5,348 nt of DNA from DATAQC01 sp039649175 (GTDB lineage: Bacteria; Actinomycetota; Acidimicrobiia; Acidimicrobiales; AC-14): NCBI GenBank assembly GCA_039649175.1, contig JBBWZS010000059.1, forward strand, positions 1 to 5,348, in the 5' to 3' direction. The translations under genes and the position numbers were made by a program. Below are positions 1 to 4,374 of the stretch, piece by piece. Positions within the stretch are counted from its first letter, which is position 1. Every line of letters begins with the position of its first letter. The notes under the pieces were generated by a model. That model was given only the letters and a program-made list of their open reading frames with translations. It ran no database searches and was not told the DNA's origin.

Positions 1-349
<349 letters not shown>

Positions 350-453
350 GATCAAAAGGTCGGTTGCATCCGTGAAGATGCGCACGGCCCGAAGATCAGG
401 AGAGCCGGCTCCGGGGTGACTAGAACCCCATTGCCGACTTCATTGACAGATGA

Positions 454-471
454 CGATCACCTTCGTGATCG
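454..471 (-). other. Leader hairpin with GAAG loop
   Basis: On the minus strand CGATCAC-GAAG-GTGATCG forms a perfect 7-bp stem with a 4-nt loop, ~105 nt before the mature 16S 5' end. It may be a processing or folding element of the pre-rRNA. No U-tract follows, so it is not an intrinsic terminator. Confidence 0.5.
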
Positions 472-545
472 CCCGCACTGGCTGATGGAAACTGTGGAGC
501 CGACACACGAGGCGTCGACAACCAGTCTCCGTGGCTCTCTGTTCC

Positions 546-558
546 GTTTTCAAGGAGC
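546..558 (-). promoter_or_regulatory. Putative rrn boxA antitermination site
   Basis: The minus strand reads GCTCCTTGAAAAC, followed by GGAACAG. This resembles the boxA of Gram-positive rRNA leaders (TGCTCTTTGAAAACT type), the RNA site bound by NusB/NusE that protects rRNA transcription from Rho. It lies 14 nt after the boxB-like hairpin at 572-585 and ~200 nt upstream of 16S, the expected order. The assignment rests on sequence resemblance and position. Confidence 0.55.
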
Positions 559-571
559 GACCGAGGCACGT

Positions 572-585
572 GTCTCGTAAGAGAC
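572..585 (-). promoter_or_regulatory. Putative rrn boxB-like hairpin
   Basis: GTCTC-TTAC-GAGAC on the minus strand is a perfect 5-bp stem with a 4-nt loop, just upstream of the boxA-like sequence. A small hairpin preceding boxA is the usual architecture of rRNA antitermination leaders. Its role is inferred from that order. Confidence 0.5.
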
Positions 586-615
586 GGAGGTGCACTCTTG
601 GTTGTTGCTGAGGGT

Positions 616-633
616 TGTAGAGCGTACTCCACA
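616..633 (-). other. UACG-tetraloop hairpin in rrn leader
   Basis: The minus strand TGTGGAG-TACG-CTCTACA forms a 7-bp stem with one G-U pair and a UACG (UNCG-type) loop. The usual extra-stable form has a C-G closing pair, whereas here the closing pair is G-C. It sits ~90 nt into the transcript, upstream of the boxB/boxA pair. The function is unknown; a folding or protein-binding element of the leader is possible. Confidence 0.45.
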
Positions 634-727
634 CTTCCTCGCTGCGGTCCCGGCGTAAGCCTGGTTCCGATTGTGGCCCCGTTCGGCGGTGGCCCCTGAG
701 GGCTTCCGGCGACCGGCGCAAGAGGGA

Positions 728-756
728 ACTCTATCAGCTCTCGCGACACTTCTCAA
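728..756 (-). promoter_or_regulatory. rRNA operon promoter (sigma-70/HrdB type)
   Basis: On the minus strand a -35 TTGAGA (751-756) is followed by exactly 17 nt and a -10 TAGAGT (728-733). Each hexamer is close to consensus and the spacing is ideal, so the start should lie near 721. The promoter is ~370 nt upstream of 16S. The -35 is only 25 nt past the tyrS stop, and no A/T-rich UP element precedes it because that space holds the tyrS end and a GC-rich hairpin. I found no convincing second promoter in the leader. Confidence 0.75.
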
Positions 757-762
757 CCCCCG

Positions 763-780
763 CAGCGCAACTCTGCGCCG
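763..780 (-). terminator. Hairpin after tyrS, possible U-less terminator
   Basis: The minus strand CGGCGCA-GAGT-TGCGCTG forms a 7-bp stem including one G-U pair. It starts 1 nt after the tyrS stop and ends 6 nt before the rrn -35. No T-run follows (the next bases are CGGGGG), so it is not a canonical intrinsic terminator. U-less hairpins of this kind are common at gene ends in high-GC Actinobacteria. It may end tyrS transcripts or stabilise their 3' end. Confidence 0.4.
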
Positions 781-781
781 G

Positions 782-2053
782 CTAGGCGAAGTGCACGAGA
801 TGATAGCTGCGCTTGCCCTTGCGTACAACGATGTGGCCCCCGGCCAGCAGGTCGGCCTCGCCCACCCGCAGGTCGGCGTCGGTGACGCGCCGGCCGTTCA
901 GGTAGGCCCCGCCGCCCGAGATCGTGGCCCGAGCGGCGGAGCGCGACGAGGCCAGACCGGTGTCGACCAGCAGGTCGACCAGGCCCACGCCCGCCGCCGT
1001 CGCCAGGTCGCTGCGGGGGCGACGGGTCGACTCGGCCTCGGCGAAGACGTCGAGCAGGGTGGCCTCGTCGAGGCCGGCCAGGTCTCCCCCGAACAGGGCC
1101 TGGGCCGCCCGTTCCGCCCCGGCGGCGGCCTCGGCCCCGTGGACCGCCGTGGTCAGCTCCCGGGCCAGCACGTGCTGGGCCCGGCGGGACTGGGGGCGCA
1201 GCGCCACCTCGGCCTCCAGCTCGGACACCTCGTCGGGCCCCAGGTCGGTGAGCAGCCGGAGATAGGCGACCACGTCACGGTCGTCGGTGCGGACCCAGAA
1301 CTGGAAGAACTGGTACGGGCTGGTGCGCGACGGGTCCAGCCAGACGGCCCCGGCGGCGGTCTTGCCGAACTTGGCGCCGTCGGCGGTGGTGATCAACGGC
1401 CAGGTGAGGCCGTAGGCCCGAGCTCCCCGGGTCCGGCGGATGAGGTCGATCCCGGCGGTGATGTTGCCCCACTGGTCGCTGCCGCCGGCCTGCAACCGGC
1501 ACCCGTGGGTGTCGTGGAGGTGGAGGAAGTCGTAGGCCTGTAGGAGCATGTAGCTGAACTCGGTGTAGGAGATGCCCTGCTCGCGCTCGGTGAGGCGGGC
1601 CCGTACCGACTCCTTGGCCACCATGGTGTTGACGGTGAAGTGCTTTCCCACGTCCCTGAGGAAGTCGGTGAGGCCCAGTGCGCCCAACCAGGTGGAGTTG
1701 TCGACGAGGAGGCCACCATCGGGGCCGGGGCCGAAGTCGATGAACGCCTCGAGCTGGGCCCGGATGCCGGCGGCGTTGGCCTCGATCTCGGCCACCGACA
1801 GCAGGGGACGCTCGGTCTGCTTGCCGCTCGGGTCGCCGATGAGGGCGGTGCCCCCACCCACCAGGGCGATGGGCCGGTGCCCGGCCCGCTGCAACCGGGC
1901 CAGGCCGATCACGCCCACCAGATGGCCCACGTGGAGGCTGTCGGCGGTGGCGTCGAAGCCGGCGTAGGCCGTGAACCGCTCGGCCGCCAGCATGGCCCCC
2001 AGGTTCTCGTCGGTGACCTGGTGGACCATCCCCCGCCAGGTCAGCTCGGCCAT
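782..2053 (-). CDS. tyrS: Tyrosyl-tRNA synthetase (TyrRS)
   Basis: This gene encodes a class Ic aminoacyl-tRNA synthetase that attaches tyrosine to tRNA-Tyr using ATP in the cytoplasm. It is 423 aa, close to the usual ~420. Visible hallmarks are YAGFD (30-34, Tyr and Asp of the tyrosine pocket), the HIGH-class motif HVGH (41-44), Y168/Q172/D175 in SYMLLQAYDF, GSDQWGN (191-197), and the KMSKS-class loop KFGKT (228-232). A C-terminal S4 RNA-binding domain follows (~358-423). The KFGKT form is typical of this bacterial TyrRS subtype. I chose the ATG at 2053 because MAELTWRG precedes the conserved domain at normal distance and GGTGAG (2061-2066) sits 7 nt upstream as a ribosome site. An in-frame GTG at 2065 is an alternative adding four residues. 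The frame stays open to 2320, but that extension runs antisense into the neighbouring gene and looks spurious. The rrn operon follows on the same strand. Confidence 0.97.
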   Translation of the reverse strand: MAELTWRGMVHQVTDENLGAMLAAERFTAYAGFDATADSLHVGHLVGVIGLARLQRAGHRPIALVGGGTALIGDPSGKQTERPLLSVAEIEANAAGIRAQLEAFIDFGPGPDGGLLVDNSTWLGALGLTDFLRDVGKHFTVNTMVAKESVRARLTEREQGISYTEFSYMLLQAYDFLHLHDTHGCRLQAGGSDQWGNITAGIDLIRRTRGARAYGLTWPLITTADGAKFGKTAAGAVWLDPSRTSPYQFFQFWVRTDDRDVVAYLRLLTDLGPDEVSELEAEVALRPQSRRAQHVLARELTTAVHGAEAAAGAERAAQALFGGDLAGLDEATLLDVFAEAESTRRPRSDLATAAGVGLVDLLVDTGLASSRSAARATISGGGAYLNGRRVTDADLRVGEADLLAGGHIVVRKGKRSYHLVHFA

Positions 2054-2150
2054 GACGTCGCTCACCGGCCTGGGAGAACGAGCGCCGGACACCCCGGGCA
2101 CGCTACCGGAGTGGCGCAACCGCGCCGCCGGGGGATGGTAACGATGACCC
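2054..2150. promoter_or_regulatory. Divergent intergenic region tyrS / oxidoreductase
   Basis: These 97 bp must hold the promoters of both divergent genes. On the plus strand TAACGA (2139-2144) lies 6 nt before the ATG at 2151. It could be a -10 element giving a leaderless oxidoreductase mRNA, but no matching -35 is evident and a GGGGAT stretch at 2131-2136 is too far upstream to be a normal ribosome site. On the minus strand TAGCGT (2100-2105) fits TANNNT and would give a ~40-nt tyrS leader, again without a recognisable -35. A small perfect hairpin, GGCGC-AACC-GCGCC (2113-2126), lies between the two and could be an operator. No tyrosine T-box or other riboswitch is visible. Confidence 0.35.
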
Positions 2151-3572
2151 ATGGATGCGGTGGTGGTCGGGGCGGGACCGAACGGGTTGGCCGCCGCCGT
2201 CGCCCTGGCCCGGGCCGGCCTGTCGGTGACGGTCCTGGAGGCGGCTGACGTGGCCGGCGGTGGCACCCGCTCGGAGGAGCTGACCCTCCCCGGTTTCGTC
2301 CACGACGTGTGCTCGACCATCCATCCCCTCGGGGCCGCCTCTCCGTTCTTCTCCGGTCTGCCCCTCGGCGATCACGGCCTGGCCTGGGCCCACCCCCAGG
2401 TGGCCGCCGCCCATCCCCTGCCCGACGGGTCGGCCGCCCTGTTGGAGCGGTCCCTGGACGCCACCGCCGCAGGGCTGGGCGCCGGCGACGGCCGGGCCTG
2501 GCGCCGCTTGGTCGGCCCCCTCGTGGACCACTGGGGCGACCTGGGCCAAACGCTGCTGGCGCCCGTGCTGCGCGTCCCGCGCCATCCGCTGCTGCTCGCC
2601 GGTTTCGGGATGCGGGCGGTGCTCCCGGCTGCCACCGTCGCCCGCCGCTCGTTCGAGGGCGACCCCGCCCGGGGCCTGTTCGCGGGGCTGGCCGGTCACG
2701 CCAACCTCGACCTGGGCGCGCCGCTGACCTCGTCGTTCGGGGTGACCCTGGCGGCCAGCGCCCACGCCGTCGGCTGGCCCGCCGCCCGAGGCGGCTCCCA
2801 GCGCATCGCCGACGCCCTGGTGTCCTACCTGCGCTCGCTGGGCGGCGAGGTGATCACCGGCCACCGGGTGTCGTCGCTGGCCGACGTGCCCGCGGCACGT
2901 GCCGTCCTGTTCGATCTCACGCCCCGCCAGGTGCTGGCCATCGCCGGTGACCGCCTGCCCACCCGGTACCGCCGGCGCCTCGAGCGCTTCCGGTACGGGG
3001 CCGGCTCGTTCAAGGTCGACTACGCCCTCGACGGGCCCGTCCCCTGGACGGCCCCCGGGTGCGCCCGGGCCGGCACCGTGCACCTCGGCGGCACCATCGA
3101 CGAGGTGGTGGCCTCCGAGGGGGCCGTGGCGCGGGGCCGCCACCCCGAGCGGCCCTACGTCCTGTGCGCCCAGACCAGCGTGTTCGACCCCAGCCGGGCG
3201 CCCGAGGGCCACCACACCTTCTGGGCCTACTGCCACGTCCCTCACGGCTCCACGGTGGACATGACCCAGGCCATCGAGGACCAGATCGAACGGTTCGCTC
3301 CGGGCTTCCGTGACCGGGTGCTCGCTCGTCACGCCATGTTCCCGGCCGACCTGGAAGCCCACAACGCCAACCAGGTGGGTGGCGACGTGGCCGGCGGCTC
3401 CCACGGCGGCATGCAGCTGGTGGCCCGGCCGGTGCTGGCCGGCGACCCCTACGCCCTGCCCGTCGAGGGCATGGCCGCCTACCTGTGCTCGTCGTCGACG
3501 CCCCCGGGGGCCGGCGTGCACGGCATGTGCGGCTGGTGGGCGGCCCAGTCCGCCCTCCGCCACCTGGCCTGA
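2151..3572 (+). CDS. FAD-dependent oxidoreductase, phytoene-desaturase-like (COG1233 type)
   Basis: This is a 473-aa flavoprotein of the large NAD(P)/FAD-dependent amine-oxidase/CrtI-like superfamily. The N-terminal Rossmann fold shows GAGPNG (7-12) with the ribose-binding Glu at E30 (VTVLE), then the second glycine patch AGGGTRS (35-41) and the family-typical LPGFVHDVCSTIHPL (46-60). A central GGSQRIADAL (214-223) and a C-terminal FAD-closing segment, PPGAGVHGMCG (451-461), complete the fold. It is slightly shorter than many members (~500-530). An in-frame TGA at 2145-2147 directly precedes the ATG, which fixes 2151 as the earliest start. No signal peptide or membrane span is apparent. The substrate cannot be read from the sequence: relatives include carotenoid desaturases and PYROXD2-like proteins of unknown reaction, and no carotenoid genes are nearby. 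It is probably a monocistronic unit, with a strong inverted repeat 29 nt after its stop. Confidence 0.9.
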   Translation: MDAVVVGAGPNGLAAAVALARAGLSVTVLEAADVAGGGTRSEELTLPGFVHDVCSTIHPLGAASPFFSGLPLGDHGLAWAHPQVAAAHPLPDGSAALLERSLDATAAGLGAGDGRAWRRLVGPLVDHWGDLGQTLLAPVLRVPRHPLLLAGFGMRAVLPAATVARRSFEGDPARGLFAGLAGHANLDLGAPLTSSFGVTLAASAHAVGWPAARGGSQRIADALVSYLRSLGGEVITGHRVSSLADVPAARAVLFDLTPRQVLAIAGDRLPTRYRRRLERFRYGAGSFKVDYALDGPVPWTAPGCARAGTVHLGGTIDEVVASEGAVARGRHPERPYVLCAQTSVFDPSRAPEGHHTFWAYCHVPHGSTVDMTQAIEDQIERFAPGFRDRVLARHAMFPADLEAHNANQVGGDVAGGSHGGMQLVARPVLAGDPYALPVEGMAAYLCSSSTPPGAGVHGMCGWWAAQSALRHLA

Positions 3573-3601
3573 GCCGAGCCGCGTCCCGTCCTCGTTCCCG
3601 T

Positions 3602-3636
3602 GCGCGAAACGCGCCGGCTCCCAGCGCGTTTCGCGC
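3602..3636. repeat. Perfect 13-bp inverted repeat, probable terminator
   Basis: GCGCGAAACGCGC (3602-3614), a 9-nt loop, and GCGCGTTTCGCGC (3624-3636) form a perfect 13-bp hairpin between the oxidoreductase stop and nrdR. No T-run follows on either strand. Each arm is itself a near-palindrome (GCGCG-AAA-CGCGC and GCGCG-TTT-CGCGC), so two small 5-bp hairpins are an alternative fold. The position suggests transcription termination of the oxidoreductase, insulating nrdR. It could also be a dispersed palindromic element, but no second copy exists in this window. Confidence 0.7.
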
Positions 3637-3644
3637 CCGAGAAG

Positions 3645-3659
3645 GCCGGAATGGCCGGC
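3645..3659 (+). other. Small GCCGG/CCGGC hairpin upstream of nrdR
   Basis: GCCGG-AATGG-CCGGC gives a 5-bp stem with a 5-nt loop, 8 nt after the larger inverted repeat and ~45 nt upstream of nrdR. It may act with the larger hairpin in termination or be chance in GC-rich DNA. Confidence 0.25.
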
Positions 3660-3668
3660 GAGGGCCAC

Positions 3669-3697
3669 CTGCCGTGGTCGCCGACACCGGGTACGGT
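3669..3697 (+). promoter_or_regulatory. Putative nrdR promoter giving a leaderless mRNA
   Basis: A TANNNT-type -10, TACGGT (3692-3697), ends 6 nt before the nrdR GTG, the spacing expected if transcription begins at the start codon. A weak -35 CTGCCG (3669-3674) sits 17 nt upstream. No Shine-Dalgarno sequence precedes the GTG, which fits leaderless translation, a common mode in Actinobacteria. Confidence 0.45.
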
Positions 3698-3703
3698 CGG
3701 GTC

Positions 3704-4183
3704 GTGCGCTGCCCGGGGTGTTCGAGCCTCGAGGACAAGGTCGTCGACTCGCGGACGGCCGACGAGGGGGCGGCCATCCGGCGCCGGCGCGAGTGCCTCG
3801 ACTGCGGGCGGCGGTTCACCACCTACGAGCGCCTCGAGGAGGCCCCCGTCGTGGTGCTCAAGCAATCAGGCGGGCGGGAGCCGTTCTCGCGGGCCAAGAT
3901 CGCCGCCGGTGTGCTGGCGGCGGCCAAGAACCGCCCGGTCAGCGCGGCCGACATCGAAGCCCTGGTCGTCGAGGTCGAGGAGTCGTTGCGCCTCGAGGGC
4001 CCCGAGCTCACCAGCGCCCGCATCGGCCTCACCGTCCTCGAACGCCTCCGTGCTCTCGACCAGGTCGCCTACCTGCGCTTCGCCAGCGTGTACAAGGGTT
4101 TCGAGGGCCCGGGCGATTTCGAGCGGGAGATGGGCCTGCTGATGAAGCACGAGCCGCCGCCGCCGCCGCCGGCCGGTTCGTGA
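3704..4183 (+). CDS. nrdR: Transcriptional repressor NrdR
   Basis: NrdR is the nucleotide-sensing repressor of ribonucleotide reductase genes. It binds ATP or dATP in its ATP-cone and represses nrd promoters at paired NrdR boxes. The 159-aa product has an N-terminal zinc ribbon with C3/C6 (RCPGC) and C31/C34 (CLDCG), followed by RRFTTYER (36-43). An ATP-cone spans ~49-140, with KQSGGREPFSRAKI (53-66) and the typical end YLRFASVYKGFE (123-134). I chose the GTG at 3704 because NrdR proteins begin with M-x-C-P-x-C and this codon starts that motif. The frame is open back to 3485, but the extra residues overlap the oxidoreductase and do not look conserved. The C-terminus is unusual, with six prolines (151-156) before AGS. 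It lies directly upstream of nrdJ, whose control region carries a NrdR box, so it probably regulates its neighbour. Confidence 0.96.
   Translation: MRCPGCSSLEDKVVDSRTADEGAAIRRRRECLDCGRRFTTYERLEEAPVVVLKQSGGREPFSRAKIAAGVLAAAKNRPVSAADIEALVVEVEESLRLEGPELTSARIGLTVLERLRALDQVAYLRFASVYKGFEGPGDFEREMGLLMKHEPPPPPPAGS
4154..4171 (+). repeat. (CCG)6 microsatellite encoding polyproline tail
   Basis: Six perfect CCG triplets lie in frame near the end of nrdR and encode Pro151-Pro156, four codons from the stop. Triplet repeats can change length by slippage without shifting the frame. A run of six prolines is a classic EF-P-dependent stalling motif. Confidence 0.95.
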
Positions 4184-4189
4184 CCTTTT

Positions 4190-4198
4190 TTGTCCACA
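4190..4198 (+). promoter_or_regulatory. Consensus actinobacterial DnaA box
   Basis: TTGTCCACA is an exact match to the DnaA box preferred in Streptomyces and other high-GC Actinobacteria. It lies 6 nt past the nrdR stop and ~34 nt upstream of the better nrdJ -35. It is a single box, with no clear second box found in this intergenic region, so it is not an origin. A regulatory DnaA site for nrdJ is plausible, since DnaA is known to control nrdAB in E. coli. Confidence 0.4.
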
Positions 4199-4215
4199 GC
4201 CCCTGACGTGCACCT

Positions 4216-4244
4216 TTGCGGGAGTGAACCCTTGCGGCTGTAGT
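4216..4244 (+). promoter_or_regulatory. Possible second nrdJ promoter
   Basis: TTGCGG (4216-4221), 17 nt, then TGTAGT (4239-4244). The same -35 hexamer is repeated 16 bp further on within imperfect copies of ACCTTTGCGGG, giving an overlapping tandem arrangement. The -10 matches TATAAT at only four of six positions, so this is the weaker candidate. Confidence 0.3.
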
Positions 4245-4260
4245 TACGGTGCTGTAATTT
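4232..4260 (+). promoter_or_regulatory. Main predicted nrdJ promoter
   Basis: A -35 TTGCGG (4232-4237) is followed by exactly 17 nt and a -10 TAATTT (4255-4260), in the only A/T-rich patch of the region. The start would be near 4267, giving a ~108-nt leader before nrdJ. The proposed NrdR boxes lie over the start (4262-4277) and at about +27 (4293-4308), positions suited to repression. nrdJ therefore appears to have its own promoter in addition to any read-through from nrdR. Confidence 0.55.
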
Positions 4261-4261
4261 G

Positions 4262-4277
4262 TATCTGCATCTCGTAG
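4262..4277 (+). promoter_or_regulatory. Degenerate upstream NrdR box
   Basis: TATCTGCATCTCGTAG aligns to the NrdR consensus acaCwATATaTwGTgt mainly at the central C, W, AT, T and GT positions. It is separated from the strong box by exactly 15 bp (31 bp repeat spacing), matching the 15-16 bp linker known for paired NrdR boxes. On sequence alone it would not be called; spacing is the main support. Confidence 0.35.
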
Positions 4278-4292
4278 CCGGGCGGCACCCAC

Positions 4293-4308
4293 CCACAAGA
4301 TGTTGTGG
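4293..4308 (+). promoter_or_regulatory. NrdR box upstream of nrdJ
   Basis: CCACAAGATGTTGTGG has perfectly complementary 6-bp arms (CCACAA/TTGTGG) around GATG and fits the 16-bp NrdR consensus, especially the actinobacterial flavour with CACAA/TTGTG arms. It sits between nrdR and nrdJ, 67 bp before the nrdJ ATG, and is the expected target of the product of the preceding gene. Confidence 0.8.
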
Positions 4309-4361
4309 TTGACAGTGTTGTGGTGACGACGGACGCGACAGAACTCACGACAGCCCTCGAG

Positions 4362-4367
4362 GGAGGT
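4362..4367 (+). promoter_or_regulatory. nrdJ ribosome binding site
   Basis: GGAGGT, a full Shine-Dalgarno core, lies 7 nt before the ATG at 4375. It decides that start over the second in-frame ATG at 4381, which would be 13 nt away. It is the strongest ribosome site in the window, in contrast to nrdR, which has none. Confidence 0.85.
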
Positions 4368-4374
4368 GCCCCGC

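Larger units (their letters stand above)
350..721 (-). other. rRNA operon leader (5' external transcribed spacer)
   Basis: This 372-nt gene-free stretch lies between the predicted transcription start (~721) and the 16S 5' end. No tRNA cloverleaf or plausible protein gene is seen in it. It is rich in small hairpins on the minus strand. These are a UACG-loop hairpin (616-633), a boxB-like hairpin (572-585) followed by a boxA-like sequence (546-558), a 7-bp hairpin with a GAAG loop (454-471), a GGGGT/ACCCC stem (413-429), the palindrome GAGCCGGCTC (402-411), and two mutually exclusive stems near the 16S end (GCATC/GATGC at 366-381, or CCGTG/CACGG at 370-387). The proximal part should pair with sequence downstream of 16S to form the RNase III processing stem, but that partner is outside the window. 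Confidence 0.75.

Noticed and set aside
416..447. Second rrn promoter close to 16S (TGTCAA with TTCTAG, minus strand)
   Set aside because: Both hexamers are poor matches and the second falls inside the GGGGT/ACCCC stem region; not convincing beside the clear promoter at 728-756.
420..828. Minus-strand open frames in the rrn leader
   Set aside because: They overlap the promoter, antitermination elements and the tyrS end, and show no protein-like features or ribosome site.
671..1543. 290-codon plus-strand frame opposite tyrS and the rrn promoter
   Set aside because: The translation is a Gly/Val/Gln-rich antisense artefact of tyrS with no family features, and it runs across the rrn promoter.
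2054..2320. N-terminal extension of tyrS up to an ATG at 2320
   Set aside because: The added 89 residues overlap the divergent gene head-on, look non-conserved and exceed the family length. The ATG at 2053 has a good SD and the expected N-terminus.
2103..3668. 521-codon open frame on the minus strand opposite the oxidoreductase
   Set aside because: It is a GC-rich antisense shadow: low-complexity Gly/Arg/Ala/Pro-rich product, no recognisable domain, and it covers a gene with clear FAD motifs.
4175..4191. T6 tract after nrdR as an intrinsic terminator
   Set aside because: The only hairpin directly before it is a 3-bp GGT/ACC stem, too weak. The T-run is better noted as flanking the DnaA-box match.
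4309..4314. Perfect TTGACA as the nrdJ -35
   Set aside because: At 16-19 bp downstream only GC-rich hexamers occur (GGACGC, GACGCG, ACGCGA), with no TANNNT, so a promoter is not supported there.
4184..4374. Cobalamin riboswitch upstream of the B12-dependent reductase
   Set aside because: No B12-box-like sequence or suitable multi-helix fold is seen, and the predicted ~108-nt leader is too short for the usual ~200-nt element.
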